This document shows positions 43,801 to 58,800 of a DNA stretch of 64,000 bases, in pieces. The translations under genes and the position numbers were made by a program. Position 1 is the stretch's first letter, and every line of letters begins with the position of its first letter. A model generated the notes under the pieces. That model did no database searches. It saw only the letters and a list, made by a program, of their open reading frames with translations, and was not told where the DNA came from. Source of the stretch: Arcobacter siniprincipis (lineage in GTDB: Bacteria; Campylobacterota; Campylobacteria; Campylobacterales; Arcobacteraceae); NCBI RefSeq assembly GCF_048571125.1, contig NZ_CP182343.1:1550001-1614000 (forward strand), given 5' to 3'.

Positions 43801-46800
43801 TGTAATAGGTTCAAACTATGCAGATATTTTGGTTTCAAATGATAGTAATAACATTTCAAATACTTTCAAAGGTGGACTAGGTAATGACTCCCTTGATGGT
43901 GGAAGTGGTAATGACTATTTATATGGTGAAACAGGTGATGATACTATTAAGGCAAGTAGTGGAAGTGACTTTATAGATGGAGGAAGTGACGGTGAAGTTT
44001 TAGGTGATACTATTGATTTTAGGGATATTGGCCAAAAAATTGAGTTAACATTAGCAGAAGATGGTAGTGCTTCTAGGGTAAAAGAAGGTGATTCTAAAAC
44101 TTTGACACATACTGTTTATAATATTGAAAATATAACTGCAAGTGATTTGGATAGTACTCTTTTTGGTAATAGTAAAAATAATACACTTCTAGGTGGTGCT
44201 GGAGATGATACTTTAAGCGGTGGAGCTGGAACAAACTATCTTGATGGTAAAACTGGAGTAAATACTGTTGATTATAGTAGTGCTTCAAGTAATGTTACAG
44301 TTGATTTAAGTAAAACATCTCTTCAAGAAGTTTATACTCAAGGTGCCACTACAGTAAAAGATACTTTAGTAAATATTCAAAATGTAATTGGAAGTAATAA
44401 CAAAGATATTATCACTGGTAGTAGTTCAAATAATTCACTTTTTGGTGGATTAGGTGATGATACTATTGTTGGAAGTGGTGGAGATGATATTTTAGATGGT
44501 GGAGATGGTATTGATGTTGCTAGTTATACAACTGCCACTGAAAATTTAAATATTGATTTAGGTGTTTCTGGAACTCCTGTTAACATAGGTACTGGATACG
44601 GTAATGATACTTTCATATCTATTGAAGGTGCTATTGGTGGTAGTGGAAATGATACTATTACTGGAACAAGTAGTTCAAATGTACTAATAGGTGGAGATGG
44701 AGATGATACTTTACTTCCAAATGGTAGTGGTAATAGTGGATTAGATGTTATTGATGGTGGAGCTGGAGTAGATTTTGTAAGTTTTAATTTTGGTGATGCT
44801 AATACAGGTATTACTTTAGATTTAGCTGATTTGGGTGTACAAAATACTGGAAAAGGTAATGTTCAAATACTAAATGTAGAAAATGTAGAAGGTGGCGGTG
44901 GAGCTGATAAACTATATGGAAATAGTACTAGTAATACCCTTACTGGATTAGCAGGTGATGATACTTTAGTTGGTCGGGCAGGAAATAATACTCTTGATGG
45001 GGGAATAGGTTTTGATACTGCTGATTATAGTGCAGTTACGACTTTAAATGGCTTAGATATAAATTTAAACCTAGGAACTCAACAAGTTCAAGATAATGGA
45101 AACTCTGGTAAAGATACCTTAATCGATATTGAAAAAATAATAGCTACTAAAAATGATGATTACATCGATGCTGCAAGAACTACTACAGATAAGATGACTT
45201 TTGAATTAGGTGCAGGAAATGACACTTTTCGTGGTGGGAATCAAGATAATATTATTTATACATCAAGACAAATAGAAGGCTCTGATGATTATACTACATA
45301 CAATAATACAGTTTATAGTGGTAGTGGAAGTGATACAGTTATTGGAAGTAGTGGAAATGATACTTTTATTGTAGCTCAAAGTGATACCTTATCTAGTAAT
45401 GGAAATGATAGCTTCAATGGTGTAAGTGGAATAAACACAATAGATTATAGTCAAATTCTAGATAGTGATGGCAAAGAAGAAACTGGTGGATTGAATGTAA
45501 CTTTAAATGGTTCTAATACAGTTAATATCACATTATCTGGTGGAAATACAAATACAATTCAAAATGTATCTCATATCATAGGTACTGAAAATAGTGATAC
45601 TTTTACAGGTGATGGTTTCGATAATATTTTAGATGGAAGTGGCGGAAATGACACTATTTTTGGAACCGCTGGGAATAATACATTAAGTGGTGGTAGTGGA
45701 AATGATAGTATAACTGGTGGTACAGGTGTTGATACTATTTATGGTGGTTTAGATAATGATACTATTTTTAGCAGTAGCGGAAATGACACTATTTATGGGG
45801 GAGATGGTTCTGATACTTTTGACTTAAGTGGTAGAAGTGGAAAAGTATTTGTAAATTTAGCTGAAAATAGATCTAAAATTGATACAAACAATAATGGTAG
45901 TTTTGATGTAAATGATGAAAATGATTTACTTTATGATATAGAAAAAGTTGTAGGGAATAGTTCAGATAATACCTTGTATGGTGATTCTCTTGATAATATT
46001 TTAGATGGTGGAACTGCTGGTAGAAATTCCTTATATGGTAATGGAGGAGATGATACTCTTATAGGAAGTGGTTCAGGGAAAGATATTGCTTATTATGCAC
46101 AAGCAAGTGCTGCAATTTATGTAGATATGACTCAGAGTAAACAAGTAGTTCGAGATGGTGATTTAGGTAGTGATACTTTAATTGATATTGATGAAGTACA
46201 TGGAAGTATTTATGCAGATACTTTTAAAGGGAATAGTGACAACAATACTCTAAGAGGTCTTATTGGTAATGATACATTTTATAGTAGTGCTGGTACAAAT
46301 GTTTATGATGGTGGAGCTGATAATGATTTATTTATTATTTCATCAAAAGATCATGGACAAGATCAACTATTAGGTGGAACTGGTAGTGATACAGTTGATT
46401 TTAGTGCTATAACAGGATTGACAACAAAAGGTTTAGAAGTAACTTTAAATGGTAATAGTGAAGCTTCTTCTACTTTAAATGATGTTGCTTCACATAAATT
46501 AACAGGCATAGAAAATGTTATAGGTACAATTTACAATGACACAATAACAGGTGATGCAAATAATAATATCTTAAGTGGTTTTGCTGGAAATAATACTCTT
46601 ATTGGTGGAGCAGGTGATGATACTTTAAAAGGTGGAACAGGTAGTGATGTTGCTAGTTATGAAACTTCTACTGATGGTATAAAAGTAGATCTAACTCAAA
46701 CAAATTTCCAAGTTACAGATGATGGCTTATTGGGTAGAGATAAGTTAATTAATATAGACACTATTATAGGAAGTAATTACTCAGATACTCTTAAAGGAAG

Positions 46801-49800
46801 TGACTTATCAGCTGATACCTTTATTGGTGGTACAGGAGATGATTGGTTTGTAGCTTCTGCAGGAGCTGATTATTATGAAGGTGGAGCAACTAGTAGTGAT
46901 ACTGTTGATTATAGTGGAGCAACAACTAAACTTGTAATAGATATAAATGATGGTTCTAAATATATAAATTCATTTTATGGTACTCATGAATTTACAAATA
47001 TTAATGGAATTGTTGGTGGTAGTGAAGATGATACACTTACAGGTAATAGTGGAAAAAATACTTTAATTGGTGGAAGTGGAGATGATACTCTTTTAGGTTT
47101 TGGTGGGCAGGATTATATTGATGGTGGTATAGGAAGTGATTTTGTAAGTTTTGCTTATACTTCTAGAGATATTACACTTGATTTATCAAATATAAATGAA
47201 CAAAGTTATACTACTGATCCAAATGATTTAATTACAATGATTAGTATGGAAAATATTACCGGTGGTGCTGGTAATGATACAATAAAAGGAAATAACTCTA
47301 ACAATATACTTGAGGGAGGATATGGAGCTGATACTTTAAGTGGTCTAGGTGGAATCAATGAGTTAAAAGGTGGAATGAATGGTTATGAATTAAGCCTTGG
47401 AGCTATTTCAAATGGTACAACTTATAGTTTTATCATTGAGGGACAAACTATTTCATATACAGCAAATGCAACTGATACTTTAACTACTGTACTTGATAAT
47501 TTAGAAGATGCTTTTATTTTGTTAAAAACTAATAATAATATAACAAGCTCAAATCTTGTAAATGATGGTGCAAAACTATATCTTGAAACAGACCAAAGCC
47601 TTGGAACTGTTTCAAATGTAACTTCTGTTACTAAAAACTTTGTAGATATTGCAGACTATAGTGATAATACAAGTGGAATAAAAGTTGATTTATCTTTAAC
47701 TCAAGATCCAAACTATCAAGTATATTACAATGGATATACAGGTGGAAAAGATAAACTTGTAGACATAGAAGAGATTTGGGGAACAAATTATTCTGATACT
47801 TTTGTAGGAAGTAATAGTGCTGATACTATCAAAGGTGGAGGTGGTAGTGATACTTTTACAGGTGGAGCTGGAAATGATACTTTCTATGGAGAAGCAGGAG
47901 AAGATTTATTTATAAGTTCATACGATGATGGGAATAATGTATATTATGGTGGAACAACTAATGAAACAAATGGTGATACTGTAGATTATAGTGGTATTAC
48001 TGATACAGCACATTATGTTGATGGTGATTTATCCCTTGGAACTATTTCTGTAAAATTGACAAGTGATGATTCCGTAGTTAAAACAGATACTATATCAAAT
48101 ATTGAGAATCTAACAGGTGGTGCAGGTAACGATACTTTAAAAGGTGATATGAATAAAAACACCATAAAAGGTGGAGAAGGTAATGATAGTATTTTAATTA
48201 GTGCTGGAGCAGATAGACTATATGGAGAAGCGGGAGATGATATTTTTGTTTTCGAAAATGGAGTTGATGGCACTGGTACAATTATCGATGGAGGAAATAC
48301 TTCTCAAACTAATGGTGATACAATAGATTATAGTGCTTTAACTGATGGTGTAACATTAAGATTAATGGACTCTACATATAGTGGCGTAACCTTAGGCGTT
48401 AATGCAAATAATCATAGTATTAGAAATATCAATAATATCGTTGGTTCACAAGGTAATGATACTATTGAAGGTGATAGTACTAATAATACTTTAGATGGAA
48501 ATGCAGGCTTAAGTGATACTGTAAGTTTTGAAAATGCAGGTGCAAAAGTAGTAGTAAATATTGGTTCTGAAGTTACAATTTCAAATGCACCAACTGCAAA
48601 TGCTACATATATTGCTAATCAAGCAGTAGGTACTACAATAGGTAGCGATACTATTACAAATTTCGAAAATATAAAAGCCGGAAGTGGAGATGATACATTA
48701 ATTGGTAGTTCTGCTCAAAATATCATTTATGGTGGAATTGGGCAAGATTTTATTTATGGTGCAGCTGGTGATGATAAGCTTTTTGGTGAAGATGGTAATG
48801 ATACACTTGCAGGTGGAGTTGGAAATGACTCTATAGATGGAGGAGCAGGAACAGATACAGTTAGTTACTTTGATGCCAACAGTGTAATTGTAAACTTGCG
48901 AGGTACAACAAATGGTACAGGAAATGTCAATTACTCAAGTACAACTTATACTGATAAACTTTATAGTATAGAAAATGTTATTGGAAGTGCTGGAAATGAT
49001 ACTATTCAAGGAAATGACGCTGATAATATTCTTGACGGAGCAGGTGGAGTAAATACGGTAAGTTATGATGGAGCAGTAGCTGGTGTTACTGTTGATTTAG
49101 GAATAACAGGGGCTCAAAATACTTTAGGTGATGGTACAGATACTTTATTAAATTTTGCTAATTTAATTGGGTCTGGTAATGATGATATATTAAAAGGAAA
49201 TAGTAATTCAAATATTATAAAAGGTGGTAATGGTTCTGATAGCATATATGGAATTGGAGGAGCTAACTTTTTATATGGTGGATTAGGAGATGATACTTTT
49301 ATTGGAAAAGTTCTAGGAAGCGATTTTATTGATGGTGAAAGTGGAAATGATAAAGTTAATTATAGCACTTTACTTAGTGCTAATAGTATCATTGTAGATT
49401 TAGGTACTACAACAACTTTCAATGATGAAAATGGTAACTCTCAAACAGTATATCAAATCACTATCAATGGTGGAGATAACGATTATGTTAAAAATATCAC
49501 TACCTTTGAAGGAAGTCAAGGTGATGATAATTTTATAACAACTACTGGTACTTATAGCTTTATTGGTGGAAGTGGTGATGATACTTTTAGTGGTAGTTCA
49601 TTTACTGGTTCTTCAATAGATGGTTCTAATCATACAATCTTAGCAGATGGTACACAAGGTGCAACAAATGCATATACTGGAAAAGGTGATACGGTAGATT
49701 ATAGCAATGTTGTAGATAAAATTATTTTAACATTGGAAAATGGAAGTGATACTACAACTGTAAAAGTTGGAGGAACAGATTCTGATCACACTATTAAAAA

Positions 49801-52800
49801 TATAGAAAATATTTATGGTTCAAATACAGCAGGTGATACTATCACTGGAAATAATTCAAATAATACGATTTTGGGACAAGCTGGAGATGATACTATTGAT
49901 GGAGGAAATGGCTCTAACTATTTAGATGGTGGAACAAATGATGCAAAAGGAGATACGGTATCTTTTGTAAGTGCATCAAACTCAATTAGTGTAAATATTG
50001 GTTCATCAGATGTTGTAATAGCTGGTATAACATATACAGCAAATAGCTCACAACTAGGTTCTAACACAAGTACTGTTAAAGCTTTTGAAAATATTTTAGG
50101 TTCAAGTCATGATGATATTTTAATAGGTAGTGATTTATCTAATACAATTGATGGTTCTAATGGTAATGATGTAATATATGGTGGAAAAGGGAATAATGTC
50201 CTAAAAGGTGGAACTGGTTCAGATAGCTTTTTAATGGGTGGTTTCTTTGGTAGTGGAAATGATTATATAAATAAAGTTGATGGTGAAAGTGGCGCTGATA
50301 CTATTGATTATAGTTTAATTACTACAGGTTCAATTAGTGTAACATTGGATGGAGAAGAAGAATCACAAGTTTCTATTTACAGTGATGATGATAGAAGCTC
50401 ACTTATTACAAACACATATGACCTTATAAAAAATATAAGAAATATAGTTGGAACTAGTGGAAATGACTCTATCAAAGGTGATGGTAGTGCTAATGAATTG
50501 TATGGTGGTTTGGGAGATGATATTCTTGATGGTGCTTCAGGAGATGATAAACTTTATGGTGGAGAAGGAAACGACACTTTAGTAAGTGTAAGTGGAAATA
50601 ATATTCTTGATGGTGGAAATAATAATGCAAACGGAGATTGGGTTTGGTATTCACAAAAATTATTAGCACTTGATTTAAATATGTCAGATGTTGATGGTAG
50701 TGGATATTCAACAGCAGATTTTGGTGCAGAAAAAGACAGGATAATAAGAGTTGAAAATATCAAAGGTACTATCCAAGCAGATTTTATTGGTGGGAATAGT
50801 TCTAATAATATACTTGATGCTTTTAGAGGTGATGGAAATATTCTTGTAGGAAGTGCAGGGAATGATACACTTCTAGGAAGTAGTAATGGAAGTGATACTT
50901 TTAAAGCAGGAATCTTACAATCAGATGATTCAACTATTGATGGTAATGATGGAAGTAATCTAATTGATGGTGTTGGTGGAAGTTCTAATACTGTTGATTA
51001 TAGTGCTTATGCAAGTAATAGAAATATTGAAGTTGATTTACAAGATAGTGGTAGTTCAACAGTTACTAAAAAATTAGATAATACAACTTTTGGAACAGAT
51101 ACTTTAAATAATATTCAGAATATTACAGGTGGAATGGGTGATGATACAATTTTGGGTAATAATCAAGATAATATCTTAAAAGGTGGTGCTGGTTCTGATA
51201 CTATTAAAGGTAGTGCAGGAAATAATAAACTTTATGGTGAAGCAGGAGATGATTTACTAATTAGTGGTAGCGGAAATGATATTATAGATGGTGGTACAGG
51301 GAGTAATACTGTAAGTTATCAAGATGCGATTGGTAATATCGCAGTAAATTTATCTGATACAAATGCACAAGTAATATCAGGAGGTATGGGAACAGACACC
51401 TTAATTTCAATCCAAAATGCAATTGGTGGAGATTATGATGATACAATTACAGGAAATGCACAATCAAATACTATTATTGGTGGCTTAGGTGATGATGATT
51501 TTATTGCAACAAATGGAGCTGATACCTATTATGGTGGAGTTGTAGATGCAAATGGTAATCATATTGTTGCAAGTGGAGAGTATAATAAAGTTGATTATGC
51601 CAATGCTGAAAAAGTATATGTTGATTTAAGTACAAAATTAACAGATGCAGATGGTAATGTATATTCTCAAGCACTAAAATCAAATAGTTCTAATACAGCA
51701 GATGGATTTGCAAATCCATATTTAGAATCTACTGATAAACTTTATGGAATTATAAATGTAAATGGTAGTGACAATTCAGATACACTTATTGGAGATAGTC
51801 AAGGTAATGAATTAAGTGGAAAAGCAGGAAATGATATTCTTGAAGGAAAAGATGGAGCTGATAATCTTTTAGGTGGAGCTGGCAATGATACTATTATTGC
51901 TACAAGTGCTTCAGATGGAATTGATACTATCGATGGTGGAGCAAATAGTGATACAATCGATTATAGTAAACTAGGAAGTGCAAATTCTATTTCAGTTACT
52001 TTAGAAGAGGCAAATACTAATGCAACTCTTTATGTTACTGGTGGAGATAACGATTTAGTTAAGAATGTTGAAAATGTTATTGGAACAGCTGGTAATGATA
52101 CTATTTTTGGTAATAGTGAAGATAATACCTTAAAAGGTGGTCTGGGTGCAGATATACTATCTGGTGCAGGTGGTGATGATACTCTAGATGGTGGAGATGG
52201 ATTTGATACGGTTGATTATAGTGTCTCTTCCGATGCAGTTACTGTTGATTTAGATATTACAAATACAGATCAAAATATAAGTACTTCTCAAGGTAATGAT
52301 AGATTAATTAGTATAGAAAAAGTTATTGGTTCAAGTCATGCTGATACTTTCAAAACAAATTATAGTAGTAATAATACTTTTGATGGTGGTGTAGTTGATT
52401 CAGAAGGTGGCGATACAGTTGATTATAGTTCTTTAAATGTAGATGATGCAACAATTGATAAAATAGTAACTACTGATTTCTCAAATATTACAGTTTCAAG
52501 TGATAGTGCAGGTGATTCTGCTGGAACATCAACTATTACAGATACTTTTATAAATATTGAAAATATTATTGGAAGTGCAGGAAATGATACTATCTTTGGA
52601 AATGCCTCTGATAATACTATAAAAGGTGGATTGGGAGATGATACTTTAAGTGGAGCTTCAGGGGATGATTATATTGATGGTGAAGGTGGAAGTAATACTG
52701 TAAGTTATTCATATGTAACAACAACAAGTGGTGTAGTAGTTGATATGAAAGATAACACTGGTATTGTATCTATTGGAGATGAAGATACACTTGTTAGTAT

Positions 52801-55800
52801 TCAAAATGTAATTGGTACAAAAAATTCTGACATTATTAAAATGGGAACAGCTGCCGGAACATTAGAAAGTATTGCTAATGTTATTGATGGTAGTGATGGA
52901 TTTGATACGGTTAGTTATGAATATTATAGTTCAGGGCTTACTATTGACTTGGGAGCTGGTGCTGTTGCAACTGGTGATAATGATGTTTTAATCTCTATTG
53001 AAAAAGCAATAGGTGGAACTGGTGATGATATTTTTAAAACAAATACAGCAGTTAGTAATACTTTTGATGGAATAGCAGGTAGTGATACAATTGATTATTC
53101 AACATTAGCTTCAAATCAAGGAATCACTGTAACATTAAATGGTAGTACAGCAGTTGCTGTTAACATTGCAAATGCACAAAATGATTCTATTGTAAATATT
53201 GAAAATGTTACAGGTGGAGCAGGTGTTGATACTATAACAGGTGATACAAATAATAATACACTAAAAGGTGGTTTGGGTAACGATATTATTTATGGTACAG
53301 CTGGAAACAATTCTCTTTTTGGTGGAGCTGATAATGATACAATATTTAGTGGTACTGGAAATGATTTAATAGATGGTGGAATAGGTACAGATACAGTAAA
53401 CTATTCTCAAGCGATTGCTGCTGTTAATGTAGACTTAGGCATTGAAACAGCACAAAATGTTGGTGGAGGAATGGGTTTAGATACTTTAGTTGGTATCGAA
53501 AATGTTGTTGGAAGTAATTTTGATGATACCTTTAAATCACATTTTACACGAAATAACAATTTTGATGGATATGGTATTGACTCAAATGGAAATACCGTTG
53601 ACTATAGTGAATTAGTAGTTGATAATAAAACAGAAGATTTTGTAAAAGTTGACTTGACTGGAAGTGGTTTAATTTATATTGATGGGGTATTAAGTGCAAC
53701 AGATAGTTATACTAATATTCAAAATATAACAGGAACCGATGGAAATGATACTATCTATGGAGATAGTGGATCAAATACTTTAAGAGGTGGTGCTGGTGAT
53801 GACACTCTTATGGGACGAGATGGTAATGATTATTTAGATGGTGGATCTGGTAATAATACTGTAAATTATAACTATACGACTGGTGGAGTTGAAGTTGATT
53901 TTAAAGTTGGATTAGGATATGTAAATACAGGAGATCAAGATACTCTTGTAAATATCCAAAATGCAATAGGTGGAAGTGGTCAAGATAGATTTAAAATGGC
54001 TACAGGAGCAACTGCTAATATTATTGATGGGAATAGTAATAGTGGGAATCTTGTTAGTTATGAATACTATACAGCAGGGGTAAATGTTGATTTAGGAACA
54101 CAATCTTCTCAAGAAGTTGTAACAGGAGACTTTGATACATTAATTAATATTCAAAATATTAAAGGTGGAGAAGGTAATGATACTTTCAAAACCAATTTTA
54201 CTGCAGCAAATCAATTTGATGGTAATAGTGGGAATAATACTATGGATTATAGTAATGCTGCTTCTAATCAAAGCATTACAGTAACTCTTGATGGTGCAAA
54301 TTATAGAACAGTAACTATCACAAATGCATCAAATGATACTATTAAAAATATACAAAATATTATTGGTGGAGCTGGTGCTGATAACATAGTAGGAGATGGA
54401 AATAGTAATATCCTAAGAGGTGGAGCTGGTGATGATATTATCAATGGAAATGCTGGATTAAACTCTCTTTATGGTGATGCAGGGTCTGATACAATAACAG
54501 CTGGTACGGGAGATGATTTCATTGATGGTGGTTTGGATGATGATGTTATTTATGCAAACTCTGGGGCAAATATTATTTATGGGGGAACAGGTACTGATAC
54601 TATTTCAAGTGGAAGTGGAGACGATACCATTTATGGTGGAACTGCTGATGTTATAGGTACAGAAAAAGATTGGGTTAGTTTTCAAGATGCTCTAGCTAGT
54701 GTTACTGTAAATTTAAATAAATTAAGTGGAAGTAGTATTTCAGGAGTATTTACAGGAGCTACAGGTTATGCTACAAGTATTGCAACAGGTACAGATAGTC
54801 TTTTTGGTATAGAAAACATTATTGCTAGTGCAAACAATGATATTGTAACACTTCGGGATACCCAAATAAATACTATTTATCTTTCTTCTGGAAGTGATAT
54901 TGTAAAAGCTGGTAGCTCTTCATATACAGGTGGTAATACAATTGATGGTTATGGAATAACTGGAACTGAAAGTAGCTCTGATAGTGATACTATGGACTAT
55001 AGTGTTTTAAGTGATAATACAAATAGTATTTCAGTTGATTTAAATACCTTAGATACAAATGGTTTTGCTACAGTTGATTTTACAGATTCAAATATTTCAG
55101 ATGATTTATTAAAAAGTATAGAAAATGTAACTGGAACTGCTGGAAATGATACTTTAATAGGAAGAGATTCTACAAACAATACTTTAATTGGTGGAAGTGG
55201 AAGCGACTTCTTGATGGGTAGAAGTGGAAATAACTATCTTGATGGTGGAGATGGAAGTTTAGGTAACTATGTAAGTTATGGATATGTTGGAAGTTCTAAT
55301 AATGTAGTAGTTGACTTGACAAATCAAACTGCAAATGTAGTAGGTAGTGGATACAGCGATACTATTAGAAATATTCAAAATGCTATTGGAGGAGCTGGCT
55401 CAGATACAATTATTGGAAGTGGTGCACAAAATACATTGATTGGTGGAGATGGTGCCGATAAATTTGTTATGATGGGTGAAATTGGTGATACAGTATATGC
55501 TGGAAATTGGGATGGTTCAACTCATACAGATACAAGTACACAAGACAGTATTGATTATAGTTCTTACAATAATCAAGTTATTGTAAATCTTACTTCTCAA
55601 ACAGCTAAAGTCGATTTAGCAAATAATAATTTTGCAAGTGGTACAAAAGATGATACTTTCTTTGGTATAGAGAATGTTATAGGTACATCTTTTGCAGACA
55701 CTATTACAGGTGGAGCAGGAGTTAATACAATTCATGCTGGACTTGGAAGCGATATTATATATGCGGGAAGTGGAGCAGATATAATTTATGGTGAAGCTGG

Positions 55801-58800
55801 TGATGATACTATTTATATGCAAAGTGTTGCTAATTCAGCATCAAACTTTATAGATGGTGGAACTGGATTTGATTTAGTTGATTATAGTGGATTAGATCAA
55901 AGAGTTGTAATTAATATGCAAGGTGTTACCAATGTAGATGTTCAAGTGGGTAATACATCAAATCATCACACAATCACCTCTATAGAAAATATAGTTGGAA
56001 CAAATCAAGATGATACAATCACAGGAAGTGATGGGGTTAATACTTTTGTTGGATTAGATGGAGTTGATAGTATCTATGGAATTGCTGGAAATAATCTTAT
56101 TTATGGTGGTTCACAAGAGAGAAACTCTACCTCATCAGATGGTGATTTTATTCAAGGTGGAAGTGGTAATGACACTATTTATGGAGCTGCTGGTGCCGAT
56201 GATTTAAGAGGTGGCTTAGGAAATGATACAATCTTCGCTGGAGCCAATGACGATATTATTCGAAGTGGAATAGGTGAAGATATTGTTTATGGTGAAGCAG
56301 GGAATGATACTTTTGTATTTGAAGCTGCTGATAATATGACAAACTTTGTTTATGGTGGAGATGAAACAAGCGATAATGGAACTCTTGATATGGTTGATTA
56401 TCGATTAGCTATCAAAGGTATGACCATTGATTTAAGTGGAAAAACAAATATAAATAGTGCCGATGAAGCTACATATGATGCAAATGTTATAGGAACATAT
56501 AATAATAATGGTTTTGCTTATAGTCAAGATCAAGGATTTAATCTACTTTATGGAATCGAACAAGTAAGAGGTAGTGATTTAGAGAGTGATACTATAAGAG
56601 GTAATAGTTCTACTAACTCTATTTGGGGACATGGTGGAGATGATACCTTATATGGAGTTGATGGAGCAAACTACTTAGATGGTGGAGCAAATAATGACTT
56701 AATCTTTGCAGGTCATGGTGCAGATGTTATGGTAGGGGATAGTGGAGATGATATTTTTAAAACCTATTATAATGCATCAGGAACAAATGCCGATGAAAAA
56801 TTTGGAGGAGATAACACTATTTATGGTGGTACTTGGGATGGTACTACTGCAGGACTTGCTGGTAGTGATCTTGTAGATTACCAAGTCATTGACAATAATT
56901 ATAATGTATTTGTAGATTTGGGATTGACTGATGGTAGTGTTCAAATAAGGGATAATAGTACTTTAGCAGTTCAAAAAACTGATGCACTTTTTTATATTAA
57001 TAGTGCTATTGGAACAAGTGGTAATGATACTTTCAAAGGAAATTCAAATGCAAATGTTTTAAATGGATTTGCGGGGAATAATACAGCACTATATACCTAT
57101 ACAGCTCTAATTGCAGGTATATCTGTAAATTTACAAGCAGGAACAGTAGATAAAATAGTAACTGGAAATACAAATCTTACTGATACTTTATCAAATATTC
57201 AAAATATAGTTGGAACAAGCTATGATGATAATTTTGTAACAAAAATAGATGAAGCAAATATTATTGATGCTGGAGATCAAGGGACAAATGGAGATACTAT
57301 AGATTATAGTACAAATGGTACAACAAATATAGTTCTTGATTTAGATGTTTCTCATACTACTGATTATTATGGAGTAGGAGCAATCAATGATGGTACATAT
57401 GCAAGTGTATATGTAAGTAATGGTTCTACTGATAAGATAAAAAATATTGAAAATATCAAAGGTAGTGGTGGTTCTGATACTATTTATGGAAATGCTTCTG
57501 ATAATACTATTTATGGTATGGGTGGAAATGACACTATTTATGGAGTTGCTGGTTCAAATTATATTGATGGTGGAGCAGGTGATGACTCAATTTATAGTGG
57601 AACAGGAGCAGATAAACTATTTGGTTCTTCAGGTAATGATATCTTTAGAGCAACAAGTGCCTCAAGTTTTGCAGGAGATGTAATAGATGGGGGAACTGAA
57701 GTAGATAGTTCTAATAACTTTATTGGAAGAGGTAGTGATACTGTTGATTATAGTTTATTAGATACAACTGGTTTTACAAAAGGTGTTGATTTAACTTTAT
57801 CAAACGATGCAAACACTACGGTAACTATAAATGGTAGCAATTCTCATACTATTGTTAATATTGAAAATATTATAGGAACAACTGTTAATGATACTATTAA
57901 TGGAGATGGAGGAGATAATACATTAGTAGGTGAAACAGGTAGTGATACTATTAAAGGAACAGCAGGAGATAATACTATTTATGGGGATAAAGTTGATGGT
58001 AGTGAAGCTGATGTTGTAGGAAATAGTGACTTAATTTATGCAGGAACTGGTGACGACAAAATTTATTCTGGTGGTGGTAGTGATACGATTCATACTTCAT
58101 TGGGAAGTGATACTATTTATGGTGGTTCTGGTGATGACTTTATTTATGCTGGTGTTGGAAGTAATAAGATTTATGGTGGAAATTATATTGTAGCTACTCA
58201 AACACATAGTGATAGTGGAAATGATACAGTAAGTTATGAAAACATTGTTGGAAGTGGTGTTATTGCAAGATTGAATTCTAACTTAGCAATAGTTAGTGCA
58301 ACTGGAAATGCTGATGTATTATTTGGTATAGAAAATGTTACTGGTACAGCTTTGGCAGATGAGATAGTAGGAAATTCAGCTGAGTCAAATACTCTTATTG
58401 GTGGAGCTGGTAATGATACAATAAATGGATTAAGTGGTAATAATAATCTACAAGGTGGAGCTGATAATGATACTATAATCTCAGGTAGTGGAGATAATAT
58501 TATAGATGGTGGAGCTGGAAGTGATACAGTTGATTATAGTTATTTAACAGGTACCTCATTTGGTGATGACGATGCAACAAATGGAAAAGTTAATGGAGTC
58601 TATTATAGTGGTGTAAAAGTTGATTTAACAGATTCTAATACTCAAAGAATACATGATAACTATGGTAGTGATACTATCTCTGGAATTGAAAATGTTATTG
58701 GTTCTACAAAAGATGACCATATTATTGGAAATGATGAAATTAATATTCTTGATGGAAAAGGTGGAAATGACTATTTTGTTCTAGGACAAAATATAGATAC

